A model generated the notes under the pieces. The model made no database searches. It worked only from the letters and a program-made list of their open reading frames with translations, and was not told where the DNA came from. Below are positions 47,901-60,468 of a stretch of 64,000 nt of DNA, in pieces. This stretch comes from Erpobdella octoculata (Eukaryota; Annelida; Clitellata; Hirudinida; Erpobdellidae), in assembly GCA_963978895.1 (NCBI GenBank), contig OZ022244.1, forward strand, positions 9,962,085 through 10,026,084, read 5' to 3'. The position numbers and the translations under genes were made by a program. How positions within the stretch are numbered: position 1 is the stretch's first letter; each line of letters begins with the position of its first letter.

Positions 47901-48252
47901 GTAACCTTTTAAAAGTTAAATAATGAGCTTGCAAGCAATAAAAAAAATTAATTTAAAAAAAAATTCTATTTCACCTTTATCATCTAGAAATACGTAGTTA
48001 TCCCATCTCTCTTGAAATTCTAAAATATCTTGATTGTTTTTAAACTGTATATATGCTCTTGAAAATGGAATCTCACTAAATAATAAACAAAAAAATCAAT
48101 AAAATAACCTAAAAATATTAAAAAAATCATTAAAAATTAACTAACCCAATGCCACCGGCCATAAAATAATAATAGCTAAATTCCGGTAGTGGCTGAATTT
48201 GTTCTAAAAATACTTCAGACGTAAAATTAGGGGGTAGTCGTCTGACAACAAT
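44986..48252 (-). CDS. UPF3: UPF3 regulator of nonsense transcripts, ten exons, 5' end missing
   Basis: UPF3 bridges UPF2 and the exon junction complex in nonsense-mediated mRNA decay and shuttles between nucleus and cytoplasm. Exons in transcript order: 48252-48146, 48075-47975, 47791-47696, 47616-47506, 47412-47330, 47247-47128, 47031-46931, 46809-46683, 45631-45140, 45072-44986. Introns are GT-AG and phases join over 474 codons. The first two exons are the RNP-type UPF2-binding domain (IVVRRLPPNFTSEVFLEQIQ, FSRAYIQFKNNQDILEF, WDNYVFLDDKG). The next give VVEYAPYSAVPHRKNKPDP, then TTPLLEFLARKKEEKK and a basic middle region. The last exon ends in the exon-junction-complex binding motif DRPERAIYRPGQRH, close to the vertebrate RPA-x-LYxPG form. 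A large exon (45631-45140) is a Ser/Lys-rich linker. The acceptor of exon 47247 could instead be 47241, still in frame. First exon(s) lie to the right, beyond or near the LINE at 48514. One UPF3 gene seen, so UPF3A/B is not assigned. Confidence 0.93.
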
Positions 48253-48483
48253 CTGCAATCAAAATATAAACTTTTACATAAATATTAAAATTTGAACAAA
48301 AAGTTTTTAGCAATTTAATTTTCTTCATATAACAATACAACGTATGAAGCCACCGCTATACAATTAAACTATTGACGGTTCAAAGTAAAACGAGGAATTT
48401 CTTCCAAAGCTGTTAAAGAATTTAAAATGTCTTAGGAAATACAGATAAAAATCTGTTTATACTAAGGCCACAAAATAATCTAT

Positions 48484-51148
48484 ATACATAATTTTCTATG
48501 TCTGTATGTATGTAGGTGTGTTATAACTCTTTGCGAGCTTTCGTCGCTGAAGGTCTTCAGAAGAACCTCTCATTTTTAGTGTTTCGGCCCTTAAACTTCT
48601 TGACGCTTTTGAAAGATGTGGGCCCACGTCTGTTGATCAGGCGGACGCCCTTCGGTGAGAAAAATGTCCAAATTCTTAACTTGAAACACGAAACTTCTAC
48701 GTTCAGCAGAAAACAGTTCGAAACAAAACTTCAAATCGACGGAACGATTATCGCCCAATGTAAACAAGGCTAAACCATTTTGTGTGCATCTTGTAACGCT
48801 TTCTTTTTTCTATTAGCGAAAATCCAAAAAGATGCAGTGTCTTGGCCAAGTCAGAATATATAATTATATCCGGCTTTAAACCGCTAGATCTCACAGTTTC
48901 TGGAAATTGTCTTTCGCCATCCAAATCAGCTGAAACCGACCAATCGTCGGCAGCACCCATCACACATTCAAAGTCTCTTGAAGATCTGAACCTGTGGAAC
49001 TTCAGATTGCCTTCTCTCAAAAAGTAGATTTTCCTTTTCTGCTGTATTCCTCTTGTTTTTGCTTTCTTACACGCTTCTTTGACGAAGTCAAGCAATTTTC
49101 GGAGTACTTGGTTATGGCGCCAACTTTACCTCCCGTGTTAAAGTGAAAAAAAACAACAGAAAAGAACGTGAATGAGAGTCTCCGACTGCCCACATAACAT
49201 GCACGAATCATCGTCTTTCAACTTCCATCTTCGAAGATTGCTGGATGACAGCAGTTGATCATAAACAGATCTAATCAAAAATGACAACTGTAGTGGTGTG
49301 TATTGCCAAATGTCTTTCTAAGAAAGCGAACGCAGAACAGCATCTTCCCATGTCATCCAATCTCCTTGTTGAGATAACTGAACAAACTTAATCATTCTCT
49401 GGGACTCGATGGCTTTCTTTCTTTCCTGAATAACCAGACATGTTCGTTCACTGGCACTGGCTTTTGACCACCAAATTCAATGGGTTGACCCGATGGGTCT
49501 GTCCTTTTGAACTGCACCAACTTATCCAGCATGAGTTGCGTACGTATCTTGTTTATCTTGAACTCCTCAACCAAAGACTTCAGTGGCAACCTCAGTTTGG
49601 CAGTCCTGCTGTACAAAGCTACCAAAGTAAATCTCGGAGGCAGACCCAACCATTTCCTTGTAAATTTATTCATCCTCCTTTCTAGCTTTTCTACTAATGG
49701 TAAACTCATCTCATACATTGATAGAGGCCAAAACAATCTCGGTAATAGAACAAACTGAAGTAACCACAATTTGAACCTGCTCTGGAGTGGGGCCGCATCA
49801 ATTTTCTTCATATCTTCAAATGCCGATTGGAGAACTTCAGAACACCGTCCAGTGTCGTTAAGCGAATTGTCGTACCACCTTCCCAGGCTCTTAACCGGTT
49901 CTTCTCTCAATGTTGATATCTTGTTGCCAGCAACTGAAAACGTCACGTTGTCGTCGATCTTGCCTCGCCGCAGAGATAAGCTTCTTGACTTGGTTGCCTT
50001 GAAACTCATGCCGCACCATGATAGCAGCCCGCTGAATGCATCAAGAGCTCGTCGCATTGAGATACATTTGTTGAGAACCAAAGTTGTATTGTCCATGAAG
50101 GCCTTCACCGATGGCATAAAGATACCTTTGCCAACGTAAGCTTCCTCCACGCGAGAACCCACTGCATTCAGAAGCAGCTGCATCGCTAATACGAAGAGAA
50201 TGGGTGAAATTGAGCAACCCATTGCTATACCAACTTCTAACTGGAACCATTCTGTTGAACATGAGGACGTTGACAACCTCAATTTGAAATGTCCAAAATA
50301 CTGTTGTAACATTTCTATCACAAAATTTGGAACATGATGCGATCTGAGAGTTTTCCACAACATTTGGTGACGAACAGCTCCATAAGCATTGGCAAAGTCT
50401 AACCAGACAATGTGCAAACTGAGACAATTATCTTTAGCTCCTTTCAATGCTTCCCAGATCACTGACGAATGTTCGATGCATCCTGGTACTCCTGGCACTC
50501 CTCCCTTCTGAACAGACCTGTCGATGTAATTGTTTTGAATTACATAGCTTGTCAGTCTCCGAGCAAGGACAGCAAAAATATCTTTCCTTCGACGTTTAAC
50601 AATGAAATTGGGCGAAACTGATGTATTGCCTTCGAGTCTTTTTCTTTTGGAATAAAGATACCTTCTGCTCTTTGCCATTCGCTTTCAATTCTTCTTCTTT
50701 CCCACTACCCCGTGAGTAGAGAATGCAATAATCTCAATAATTCTGGGCATTTTTTGTAGACGAGATATGGCACCCCATTTGGTCCAGGAGCAGATCTGTT
50801 TCTTGTTCTGTAGAGAAATTGAGTAACTTCAGGTAACGAAATCATGCCTTCTCTGAAAGAAAAGTTTGGAAGTGGGATTTCTGGAAGATCGGTTCTTTCT
50901 TCTAACTGCTGATCTCCACGCGGGTCACGGAATGCGGCCCGAAAATATTCATCGAGCGTTGCTTTGTCTGCTTGAAGCGTTCCTGACTTGGGTGGGTCCA
51001 GTAAATTTCTTCCATATTTGAATGGGTCTTTGATGAACTGAAACCTGGCATTTCTCTGATCTCTTTTCTTTATCCGTAAACACTCGGGCCTTCATTAGAG
51101 CAGACAAACAACGCATACATACATAATTTTCTATGTCTGTATGTATGT
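48484..51148 (-). mobile_element. RLE-type LINE copy 3 with 30-bp target duplication
   Basis: An identical 30-bp direct repeat at 48484-48513 and 51119-51148 brackets 48514-51118. On the - strand the element starts (5'-truncated) at a pre-RT block, followed by RT and endonuclease relics and the family 3' UTR. It ends in a few TACA units at the left repeat. It matches subfamily A. The duplicated target itself contains TATGTATGTATGT, a CATA-type sequence on the other strand. The element sits 5' of the first recognised UPF3 exon. Confidence 0.88.
48765..51100 (-). pseudogene. RLE-LINE ORF of copy 3 (RT plus endonuclease), dead
   Basis: Pre-RT block FQFIKDPFKYGRNLLDPPKSG (about 51060-51000), then FRPISLLN before a single-base deletion near 50590. 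The long frame 50678-49392 has RT motif A VWLDFANAYG, motif B GIAMGCSISPILF and motif C FMDN, where FMDD is expected (near 50086-50100, GAT to AAT type change). The frame is lost near 49400. Beyond it the connector, CCHC and GRYTWRH regions contain at least three stops (a TAG at the Trp codon near 49320, TAA twice near 49130-49145). A deletion of about 240 bp joins SDLAKT directly to the C-terminal helix, removing the catalytic Glu of the endonuclease. An in-frame TAG also lies upstream near 50715. Confidence 0.85.
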
Positions 51149-51445
51149 TAGCAATTTCGCATAACGCGGCGGCCGCAGAAGTCAGCCTTCAGCAATTGCT
51201 AAAATTAGTGCGTGCAGACGTGTTATAAAAGTTATCACGCAATTGTACAGTAACAGTCCTGAAGATCCAAAGGGTTTTTCTTAAGCTTTATTATGCAAGA
51301 GGTTATCCGATTGTGTGTAATAAAAGTTATTACGCAACTGTACATTATGTACACTGTCAGTACTAAAGATCAAAAGAGCTACAATCGAAAAATAATGTAA
51401 AATGAAATTTTAAAAATCCATCATTTTTTACGGGCTATCTCTAGT
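51149..51445 (+). mobile_element. Helitron-like 3' end, probable non-autonomous remnant
   Basis: 51418-51445 (ATCATTTTTTACGGGCTATCTC then TAGT) is a near copy of the Helitron terminus at 30648-30675, with a weakened stem and terminal CTAGT. The preceding 270 bp includes two repeats of TAAAAGTTAT(C/T)ACGCAA(T/C)TGTAC. The 5' end was not located. Confidence 0.5.
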
Positions 51446-54400
51446 TAAAAATAATTAAGTAGTGTATCCTCCTATATCCCCCCCCCTAGAAAGCAATAGG
51501 GGCTAAGAAAAAGTTTGTAACACAACCAATATATTATTTGTAGCAGAAGCTGGCTAATTAGTGCATGGGGAATCATAGTTGCAGAATTTTCAATTTCAAT
51601 TGTTTGCAACGCTGCACTGTCAATAGCCATTTCTGCTAACGATAGTGTGACTACTATTTTCTGCATTGCACTGGTAAGAACACCAACCCTAACTATAAGT
51701 ATAACTAAAAACATATACAACTTAATTATTTTGTTTCATTAAGTATAAAAAGATTGTTCATAAGAGTCACTTGTTTAAACAATTGGTAGTATCCAAGTAG
51801 AGACTCCTGACTGAGTTATTATTTTAGGTTTAAGCTAATATTTTGTTGTATAATAATGTATGATGGTCCTGAACGTGCACTTTGAGTTTGTTTTCTTCAA
51901 AAGTGTTCTTTAAAATTTTCTCTTATAGAAAGTTTTAATCAGAAACCACATTATATGCTTCAAAAAAGTGATAAAGCTCACCTTCAGAAATGTAGAATTA
52001 CAAATAAACCCCTATGACCCAAGGACCCCCGCTTCAGGAGAAGGCTCAGAGGGGATGGTAAGGGGCCATAGCCTCTAACCCTGCTAGACAGTCTATGATT
52101 GTTATGACAATGGTGACATATTGTTATTTTGCCAAATATTTACTTCAAAAAAATAATTGAGTCAAGCTCTGCTAGAGTTAGAGCTAGGCCAAAGAGCTAA
52201 GCCATGACCTAACTTAGACTAGAGCCTAGCCTAAGCAGGCCAAACAAAAGTTAAAAGTAATAAAACACAAAACTACTAAAACTGACAAAACAAAAAACAA
52301 AACCAATCAAATCACAGAAATACTAATACTATATTAGGACTAGGTGCTTCTAACAATGTCGCTAAGTCTTAAATTCAAAAATAACCTTAGGCAACTTTTG
52401 AGTATCAGACATCTTAGTTTGTGTCATGCCAGTATTTCACAGAACGTTTTTGTCAGCCGAAACGTCAAACGTTAGCAAGAGCGCAGCATCATAACGCAAC
52501 ATAAACAAGGCCGAGATTGGCTGAACAAATAAAAATGCTGTTTCAATTTGATATGTCACTTTCAAACTAAAAAATTATCTTAAATATTTTTATTAGTAAA
52601 AAACAATTTTTAATGCATGAATATCATTTTAATACTGAACCGGTTTTTGAACAGACATCTTTCACACTTTCCATATCCAGTCAATCAAAAATGTTTATAT
52701 GGCCTCATTACTTCGGAACATATTATCTTTGAGATTCAGGAAAAACTGCTATAGAAATATTTTGATCTCACACAAACCCACTTACATATATTAGGGCGGA
52801 TTAATGGGAGGGCTCCAGCGGCGGATCCAGGAATTTCTTAAGGGAGGCACAAATTTTTTTGGTTTTTTTTAATTTGATTACTGTCGTTATGCAGCTCGTT
52901 GTAAGATATTCTAAATTTTTTTATTCAGTAAAACCAAACAAAAGGAATTGAAATAAAACTTTTTTGTCTACTCTCTTTCTCTTTTTCTCCTTTTTTTCTC
53001 TCTTCTTTTTTTCTGTATTTTGTTGTTTTTTTAGGAGCAAAGTCAACAAGAGACACCTCTTTTTATCAATTACGTCCAAGCTGAGAATAATTTTTTAGCT
53101 GAAGTATTTAATAGTAAGATCATCTCAATCAGACGGAAAAAGTTATCTCTTATAACAGATGACAAAATATTTTCTTCCGAAGAGAATGTCTTTTATATGT
53201 CCCTTGGTGGACATTTTTGTGGGATTAACGAAATGAGACTCTTCCATGTTTCAACCTCAAAACCAGAACTGTTCAAGCCAAACTCTAACAGCACGACTTC
53301 TTTTATGATTTTTGGCCGAGAGGTTGTTTCATGGCTACAAGGATAACTTTGAGAGATTGCGTTTATTATGGAAAATCGTCCTCCTTCCTAAACCGTACCT
53401 TCAGCTGGTTGATGAAATGGTCCAAGAATGGAATGAAAATATTTTTTTCTGTACTTCTTTCTGAACCATCGGTAAGAGCATTTCCATTGTAATTCTTTTT
53501 TTTATTTCTTAGAGTTGTTAGTTTTTACCAATTATTACGTAACTTCTGATGCACTGAGGAAAACTCAATAGAATTTTTCATCCGGAATGCATCTCTTTTG
53601 AAAGCAAAAGAGGCATTGCGGATGCAAAATTACGAACAGCCATGACTGCGCTATGCCAGTTTTGATGTTCAGCATAAAACCCTACAGAAACCTGCCAAAA
53701 AATAATGTTTTGGCCAGCCAGTTTTTAACTATTTGCAGAGCTGACTCGGAACGGTAACTGCCGTTCATTACTCCAAGAACTCTTAGAATTGCAAGTGGTC
53801 CCCGAGGTAAAGTACTATATACTAATGTGAATGAAGCGATATGGGTTGTCGATGAAAGTCTTTCTTAACTCAGACCTGTAGCCAGGTTTTCATGAGTGGG
53901 AGGGTGCAAATATTTTAGGCAGGGCAATGCTCGATGAAGTTTTTTAAAGTGTTTATATATGCAATGGGCGCCCGCAGGAATTGTTCCAGGAGGCAATCTT
54001 CTTATTTTTTCTTTCATATTCTCTCTCTCCCGTTTATTTTTTTTTCTTCCTTAAATTGTGTGGGATCTTGGGGATCAATTGAGTCCCAAGAAAATTTTTG
54101 AAATTTTTTGTCTAAAATTGGGTATATAGAGTATAATTTTCAATTAACTTTATTTCACTTTACACCATAATTAAATTCCAAAATGTTTTAAAAACACGCT
54201 GAAAATTGGAAAAATGCTTTAGTTGGAAAGAACATGGATACAAATTTGAGTACCTTTAAGGTTTAGCAGAAACAGTTAGAAGAAATTGTATGAAAATGAG
54301 GAAACAGTCAAACAATAGTCATTCATCAGTAAAAAAACACACTAATGGTTCTTGGAGGTCTATTTACCAAAGGCGGCAATTGAGGGGGGTTGGGGGAGGG

Positions 54401-54599
54401 CAATTTTTTCCACCAAATAAAAAAATATCCTTATTAGCTCATTTATTTAGATTAGTTGATAAAGTAGTATTTTTTTTTATAAATTTTGAATTATATCTAC
54501 TTAGTTATATCATATCTCTGCTAATATTTTTCCTTTTTTTAAATACCCTTTGTTACATTCATAATTTAAACTTGTTTTTTGTCTGCGATCAATATTAAA
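51446..54599. other. Repeat-rich non-coding DNA with possible hAT ends
   Basis: CAGCGGCGGATCCAGG at 52814 resembles hAT termini, but no matching end or target duplication was found. 53035-53470 is a decayed reading region with stops in every frame (LLPKPYLQLVDEMVQEW is readable near 53380). 54384-54410 is G-rich. No gene called. Confidence 0.4.
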
Positions 54600-54775
54600 T
54601 AAAAGTTAAAATTTTTGTATACTGTTTTTTAATTAATATGATGTTTTACAAGAAAATACAACATACTAGTATATATTGGCAGGGTCATTTGAGTTTGAAG
54701 ATTATCTAGGTTGAATTTAAAAAATCTTCGCAGCCCAAGATTTCGCTTAATCGCCGCTTCTGCTATTTACACAAC
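54600..54775. repeat. Second copy of the 22.66-22.82 kb dispersed repeat
   Basis: Shares AATTAATATGATGTTTTACA, AAAATACAACA and TTTAAAAAATCTTC in order with 22655-22800. Confidence 0.6.
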
Positions 54776-55883
<1,108 letters not shown>

Positions 55884-57368
55884 ACAAACCTTTATTTAGG
55901 TTACAATCTCTGTTTGTTTGCGTGTATGTGTGTAGTGTGTGTGTGTGTGTGTGTGTGGCTTTATCTGTACGCAAATCTTGCAAGTGAAATTTAAACAGCT
56001 TTTTGACTAGCTAGGAAACTGAAACTTTCAGCATAACTTTATATTGGATGACAATACAGGATTCAATTAAAAAAATAATAATTTGAACATCTTTCGTATT
56101 TCTAAATCGAGTGTATTTGAAATTAAAGTTTGTGTTAAAAAACTCGTTTTTTCCTTTACTTGTTCTTACAATATCCAATTTCATGCAGTGTATATATGGG
56201 AAAATAGTAATTGTGTAACACGGGAAGATTTTTTATTTTTGATAATCCATTGCCTTACATTTAGACGTTATAACTATTAGCCAGGCAGTAGGCGCCGGTA
56301 GCCGGGGCAATAAGCGGTAAAAGTGCTGGGTTGTCCAGGCGGTTTTGCCAAACCAATTGATCTTTCGATTAATTAATAAAGATGTACATATTTTTTAAAG
56401 GGTTAGGGTTTAATTTTAGGTAGACATCATACTGCCGATACAGTAGCAATTTTACCGATTGCAACCACGGGGAACTGTCGGGGCAATAGCAGCGACCCAT
56501 TTAGATTTGTTGGTGCTGGAATCGTAAACAAAAACACTCCTGCGCGGAACTTTTTTTTCGCCCAGCAAGCATTTTTGCAAGAGAACTCATAATTATTTTC
56601 AATGATTACAATGTTTATGATAACAAGAAAGATAAGAAAGAAATGGGTGTGCATTTCAAAAGTTACATAGAATATTGGTTACACAACTTTCAACAATTTC
56701 CGTTAAAAAATTAATTTTTAATTTTTATTCAGTTTGACATATTTAAATTTTATTATCATTCAGAACATAATTTTCGTTATTATTATTATTCAGTTTATGC
56801 CATTTAAATGTAGTTTTGATTCTATTTACGTTTTTCAAATAATTATAGTTCTTTTTTCGTTATTATTAACGAATACAATAACAAATTCCGTTTTTATTCA
56901 GTTTTCGTCAACAAAAATATCACTGGCGATACCAAACCAATTCCTCTCAGTAAAAGTATTGACAATCCCTTTCCCAGTAACGAAAAGTTATTGCCAACAG
57001 TGTATTGGTATATTGCCAATACCAATCTTAACATATCTGAAAGGAACAAAAGATAAAAACAGGAAAAATCAACAAATTTGACGTTCATTTGTCTCCAAAC
57101 ACCGCTTTCCAATTATTTGACCGACTGACGAATTCTGCCACCAACCGGTCTAGGTCAACGTCATTTGAGATGTTCTGATGGACATGACAAATTGCAGTTG
57201 CGTTCAGTCTTGACGCAATGTCCTGAAGGAACGCGCTGCTTCGCAAGATAATACTGGACATATGAGTATCAACCTAACAAGCTGCTCAACTTGTGGAAAC
57301 AGTCGGCGTACATCTTTAAAACAATATTGTATTGTCTACAAAAGTTCCAAATTTCACGTTCCCAGGAT

Positions 57369-57410
57369 GACTGACTGACTGACTGACTGACTGACTGACT
57401 AACTGACTGA
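57369..57410. repeat. (GACT)n run
   Basis: About nine GACT units, within a segment whose two sides (TTCCAAATTTCACGTTCC and GGAACCTGAAATTTGGAA) form an inverted repeat. Confidence 0.85.
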
Positions 57411-57599
57411 TAATCAACGCCGAGCTCAAACGCCTCATCCTAGGAACCTGAAATTTGGAACTTATATTACTTTTATTGCGTAAACATCCACTAAAAAATG
57501 ATTTTTGAAAATTTTGCTCCTGAGGGGAAGAAACTGGAAAACAAACATTTTTCTAAAACAATCTATATCTCGAAAACCAAAAAATGAGGAGATTTTGAA

Positions 57600-58400
57600 A
57601 TTTGGTATATAGATTCTTCTTGAAAAATAAAAAAATACGTGTTTCAACTTTTTTTGAAAATTCGGTTTCCCGGACCTCAAATGTGGGTTGGAAAATTGGG
57701 CTATTTGGTTTTTAAAGTAGCTGCTACTTAAAAACTGTGAATGCTACAGGAGTAAAAACTAATATTTAGTTTCTACTCCAAAAATAATGTAATACGTGTT
57801 TTAGCATTTTTTGAAAATTTGGTTTCCAGGACATCAAATGTGGGGTGGAAAATAGGGTTATTTGTTTTTTAAAGTAACTGCTACTCAAAAACTGTAAATA
57901 CCACAGAAGTAAAAATTAGTATTTAGTCTATATTCTAAAATAAAGATATAAGTGTTTTACCATTTTTTTAAATTTGGTTTCCATGACCTCAAATGTGGGG
58001 AGGAAAATAAGGTTATTTGGTTTTTAATGTAACTGCTACTCGAAAACTGTAGATGCTACAGGAGTAAAAATTAGTATTTGGTTTCTACTCCAAAAATAAT
58101 GATATACGTGTTTTACCATTTTTTGAAAATTTGGTTTCCTGGACTTCAAATATGGGGTGAAAAAAAAGTGGATTTTTTGGTTTTTAAAGTAACTGCTACT
58201 CAAAAACTGTAAATGCTACAAAAGTAAAATTAGTATTTAGTTTCTACTCTAAAAATAATGATGATATACGTGTTTCACCATTTTTTGAAAATTTGGTTTC
58301 CAGGACCTCAAATGTGAAGTAGAAAAAGGTTATATTTATTTGATTTTAAAATAACTGCTACTCAAAAACTGTAAGTGCTACAGCTGTGAACATTAGTGTT
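57600..58400. repeat. Satellite-like tandem array, unit about 157 bp, nearly five units
   Basis: GAAAATT(C/T)GGTTTCC recurs at about 57656, 57814, 57971, 58125 and 58288. Each is followed by GACCTCAAATGTGG, CTGCTACT(C/T)AAAAACTG and AGTATTTAGT in the same order. Units differ by 5-15%. Confidence 0.85.
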
Positions 58401-58429
58401 TTGAGGTTTTGTGCCGGTTAAAAGTAGAT

Positions 58430-58770
58430 GAGTTTAGTTTATCAACGGACGGACGGGCCAAACCGTTATTTTAGGGTCTTCATACGGCCCTGCCCAAACC
58501 TTAAATCAAGGTGGGATGGGCCGAAATTTTTAACCAAGTATATAGACATTTGAGTGATTTTAGAGTGTTCAGACGGGCCGGGCTAAACCTGAAGTCAAGG
58601 TGGGACTGGCCGAAATTTTTCATCAAGTATATAGAACTTCTAGGCCTGTAAAAACGGTCCGGGCCCATATTAGACGGGCCGTGCCGGGCCAGGAATTTCG
58701 GTTTTTGAAACGGCTGGGCCAAGTTGTCGACGGGCCGAGCCAAGACCTAAAAAATTGATCCGTGCCGTAC
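58430..58770. repeat. GC-rich GGGCCG-word repeat
   Basis: Two diverged units of about 115 bp sharing CAAGGTGGGA(T/C)(G/T)GGCCGAAATTTTT and CAAGTATATAGA, then a stretch of CGGGCC words. No coding content. Confidence 0.65.
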
Positions 58771-59139
58771 TCTACTATGTATGCACCGTTCAAATTCTCT
58801 AATTTCATGCGAGCGAAGCCGCTACGGGCACTGCTAGGTTACAATCATATAAGAACTATCCATTTTAATCTGACCTTGTTAACAAGTAAAAGAAAAACTA
58901 GTTTATCAACACAAACTTTGATTTCAAATACACTCGATTTAAAAATACCAAAGATGTTGAAATTAATTTGGTTTTTTTAATTGAATCATGTATTGTCGTC
59001 CAATATAAAGCTATGCTGAAAGTTTCAGTTTCCTAGCTAGTCAAAAAGCTGGTTAAATTTTAATTGCAAGTTTTGCGTACAAAGAAAGACACACACACAT
59101 ACACAAACACACACAAACAGAGATTGCAACCTAAATAAA

Positions 59140-59318
59140 AGTTTGTAAAAAGTTTGTAAAAGGTTTGTAAAAAGTTTGTAAAAAGTTTGTAAAAGTTTGT
59201 AAAAAGCTTGTAAAAAGTTTGTTAAAAGTTTGTAAAAAGTTTGTTAAAAGTTTGTAAAAAGTTTGTAAAAAGTTTGTAAAAAGTTTGTAAAAAGTTTGTA
59301 AAAAGTTTGTAAAAAACA
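59140..59318. repeat. 11-bp minisatellite GTTTGTAAAAA, about 16 units
   Basis: GTTTGTAAAAA units with occasional one-base length changes (GTTTGTTAAAA), directly adjoining the right arm of the 280-bp inverted repeat, whose own end contains the same word. Confidence 0.9.
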
Positions 59319-59348
59319 ACGTAAACGCTTTGATGTAATCTAAATATT

Positions 59349-59545
59349 AAGGGCCCTTTTGTCCGGGCCCTTATGTCGGGGACCTTTTTGTCGGGAACCG
59401 TTTGACGGGGTCGTTTTGTCGGGGGCCCTTTTGTCGGGGCTCTTTTGACGGGGCCGTTTTGACGGGGCTCATTTGTCGGGGCCCATTTTTCGGGGGCCGT
59501 AATGTCGGGGCCCTTTTGTCTTTGGCCCATTTGACGGGTCACGTC
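59349..59545. repeat. About 16-bp GC-rich minisatellite, about 12 units
   Basis: Degenerate units of the form TTTTG(T/A)CGGGGCCC. Open frames across it are repeat artefacts. Confidence 0.85.
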
Positions 59546-59869
59546 TATGTGTCTTCAAAAAACAGGCGTGGCAGTTACCCTGCATCCCCCCAGACTATAA
59601 ACAAAATATCAAAAAAATTTAGCGACGATTACCTCCTTCCAGTAATCAGGTTTTTGGAAAAAGAGAGTGTGATAGTGTTTGAAAAAGTGTGATGTTCTTC
59701 TAATTTGTTTTAGAAAAGTAGCTAGGACTATCTCCCTTCCTCCGGTTCTCCGATTTTTTTTTAAAGAATAGTGTGATAGTTTTCAAAAATTGCAATCGGC
59801 GTAACTGTATCTACCAATCTAACTGTATTTGCCACTCCCCTGCTCCTTTTCTCTTATGTATGTACTGTT

Positions 59870-60468
59870 AACATAACATAACATAACATAACATAACATA
59901 ACATAACATAACATAACATAACATAACATAACATAACATAACATAACATAACATAACATAACATAACATAACATAACATAACATAACATAACATAACATA
60001 ACATAACATAACATAACATAACATAACATAACATAACATAACATAACATAACATAACATAACATAACATAACATAACATAACATAACATAACATAACATA
60101 ACATAACATAACATAACATAACATAACATAACATAACATAACATAACATAACATAACATAACATAACATAACATAACATAACATAACATAACATAACATA
60201 ACATAACATAACATAACATAACATAACATAACAGAATACAACACAACACAACACAACACAACACAACACAACACAACACAACACAACACAACACAACACA
60301 ACACAACACAACACAACACAACACAACACAACACAACACAACACAACACAACACAACCCAACACAACACAACACAACACAACACAACACAACACAACACA
60401 ACACAACACAACACAACACAACACAACACAACACAACACAACACAACATAACATAACATAACATAACA
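59870..60468. repeat. 600-bp pentanucleotide array: (AACAT)n, (AACAC)n, (AACAT)4
   Basis: About 73 AACAT units to 60232, a short irregular junction, about 41 AACAC units to 60445 (one AACCC variant near 60358), then four or five AACAT units. It truncates the LINE RT frame that follows on the - strand. Confidence 0.95.

Larger units (their letters stand above)
55884..59158. mobile_element. Possible element bounded by about 280-bp inverted repeats
   Basis: 55884-56165 and 58880-59158 are inverted copies, about 85-88% identical by eye (shared GACTAGCTAGGAAACTGAAA and AAATCGAGTGTATTTGAAAT). A degenerate third copy is at 17130-17300. The 2.7-kb interior has no transposase. It contains a satellite-like array, a (GACT)n run and a GGGCCG-rich unit. 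It may be a foldback transposon or two inverted insertions of one repeat. Confidence 0.5.

Noticed and set aside
52814..54770. hAT element starting CAGCGGCGGATCCAGG
   Set aside because: No matching inverted end and no 8-bp duplication could be paired with it.
57600..58400. Regularly spaced repeats considered as a CRISPR-like array
   Set aside because: The whole 157-bp unit is repeated with no unique spacers, and the genome is eukaryotic; this is a satellite-like array.
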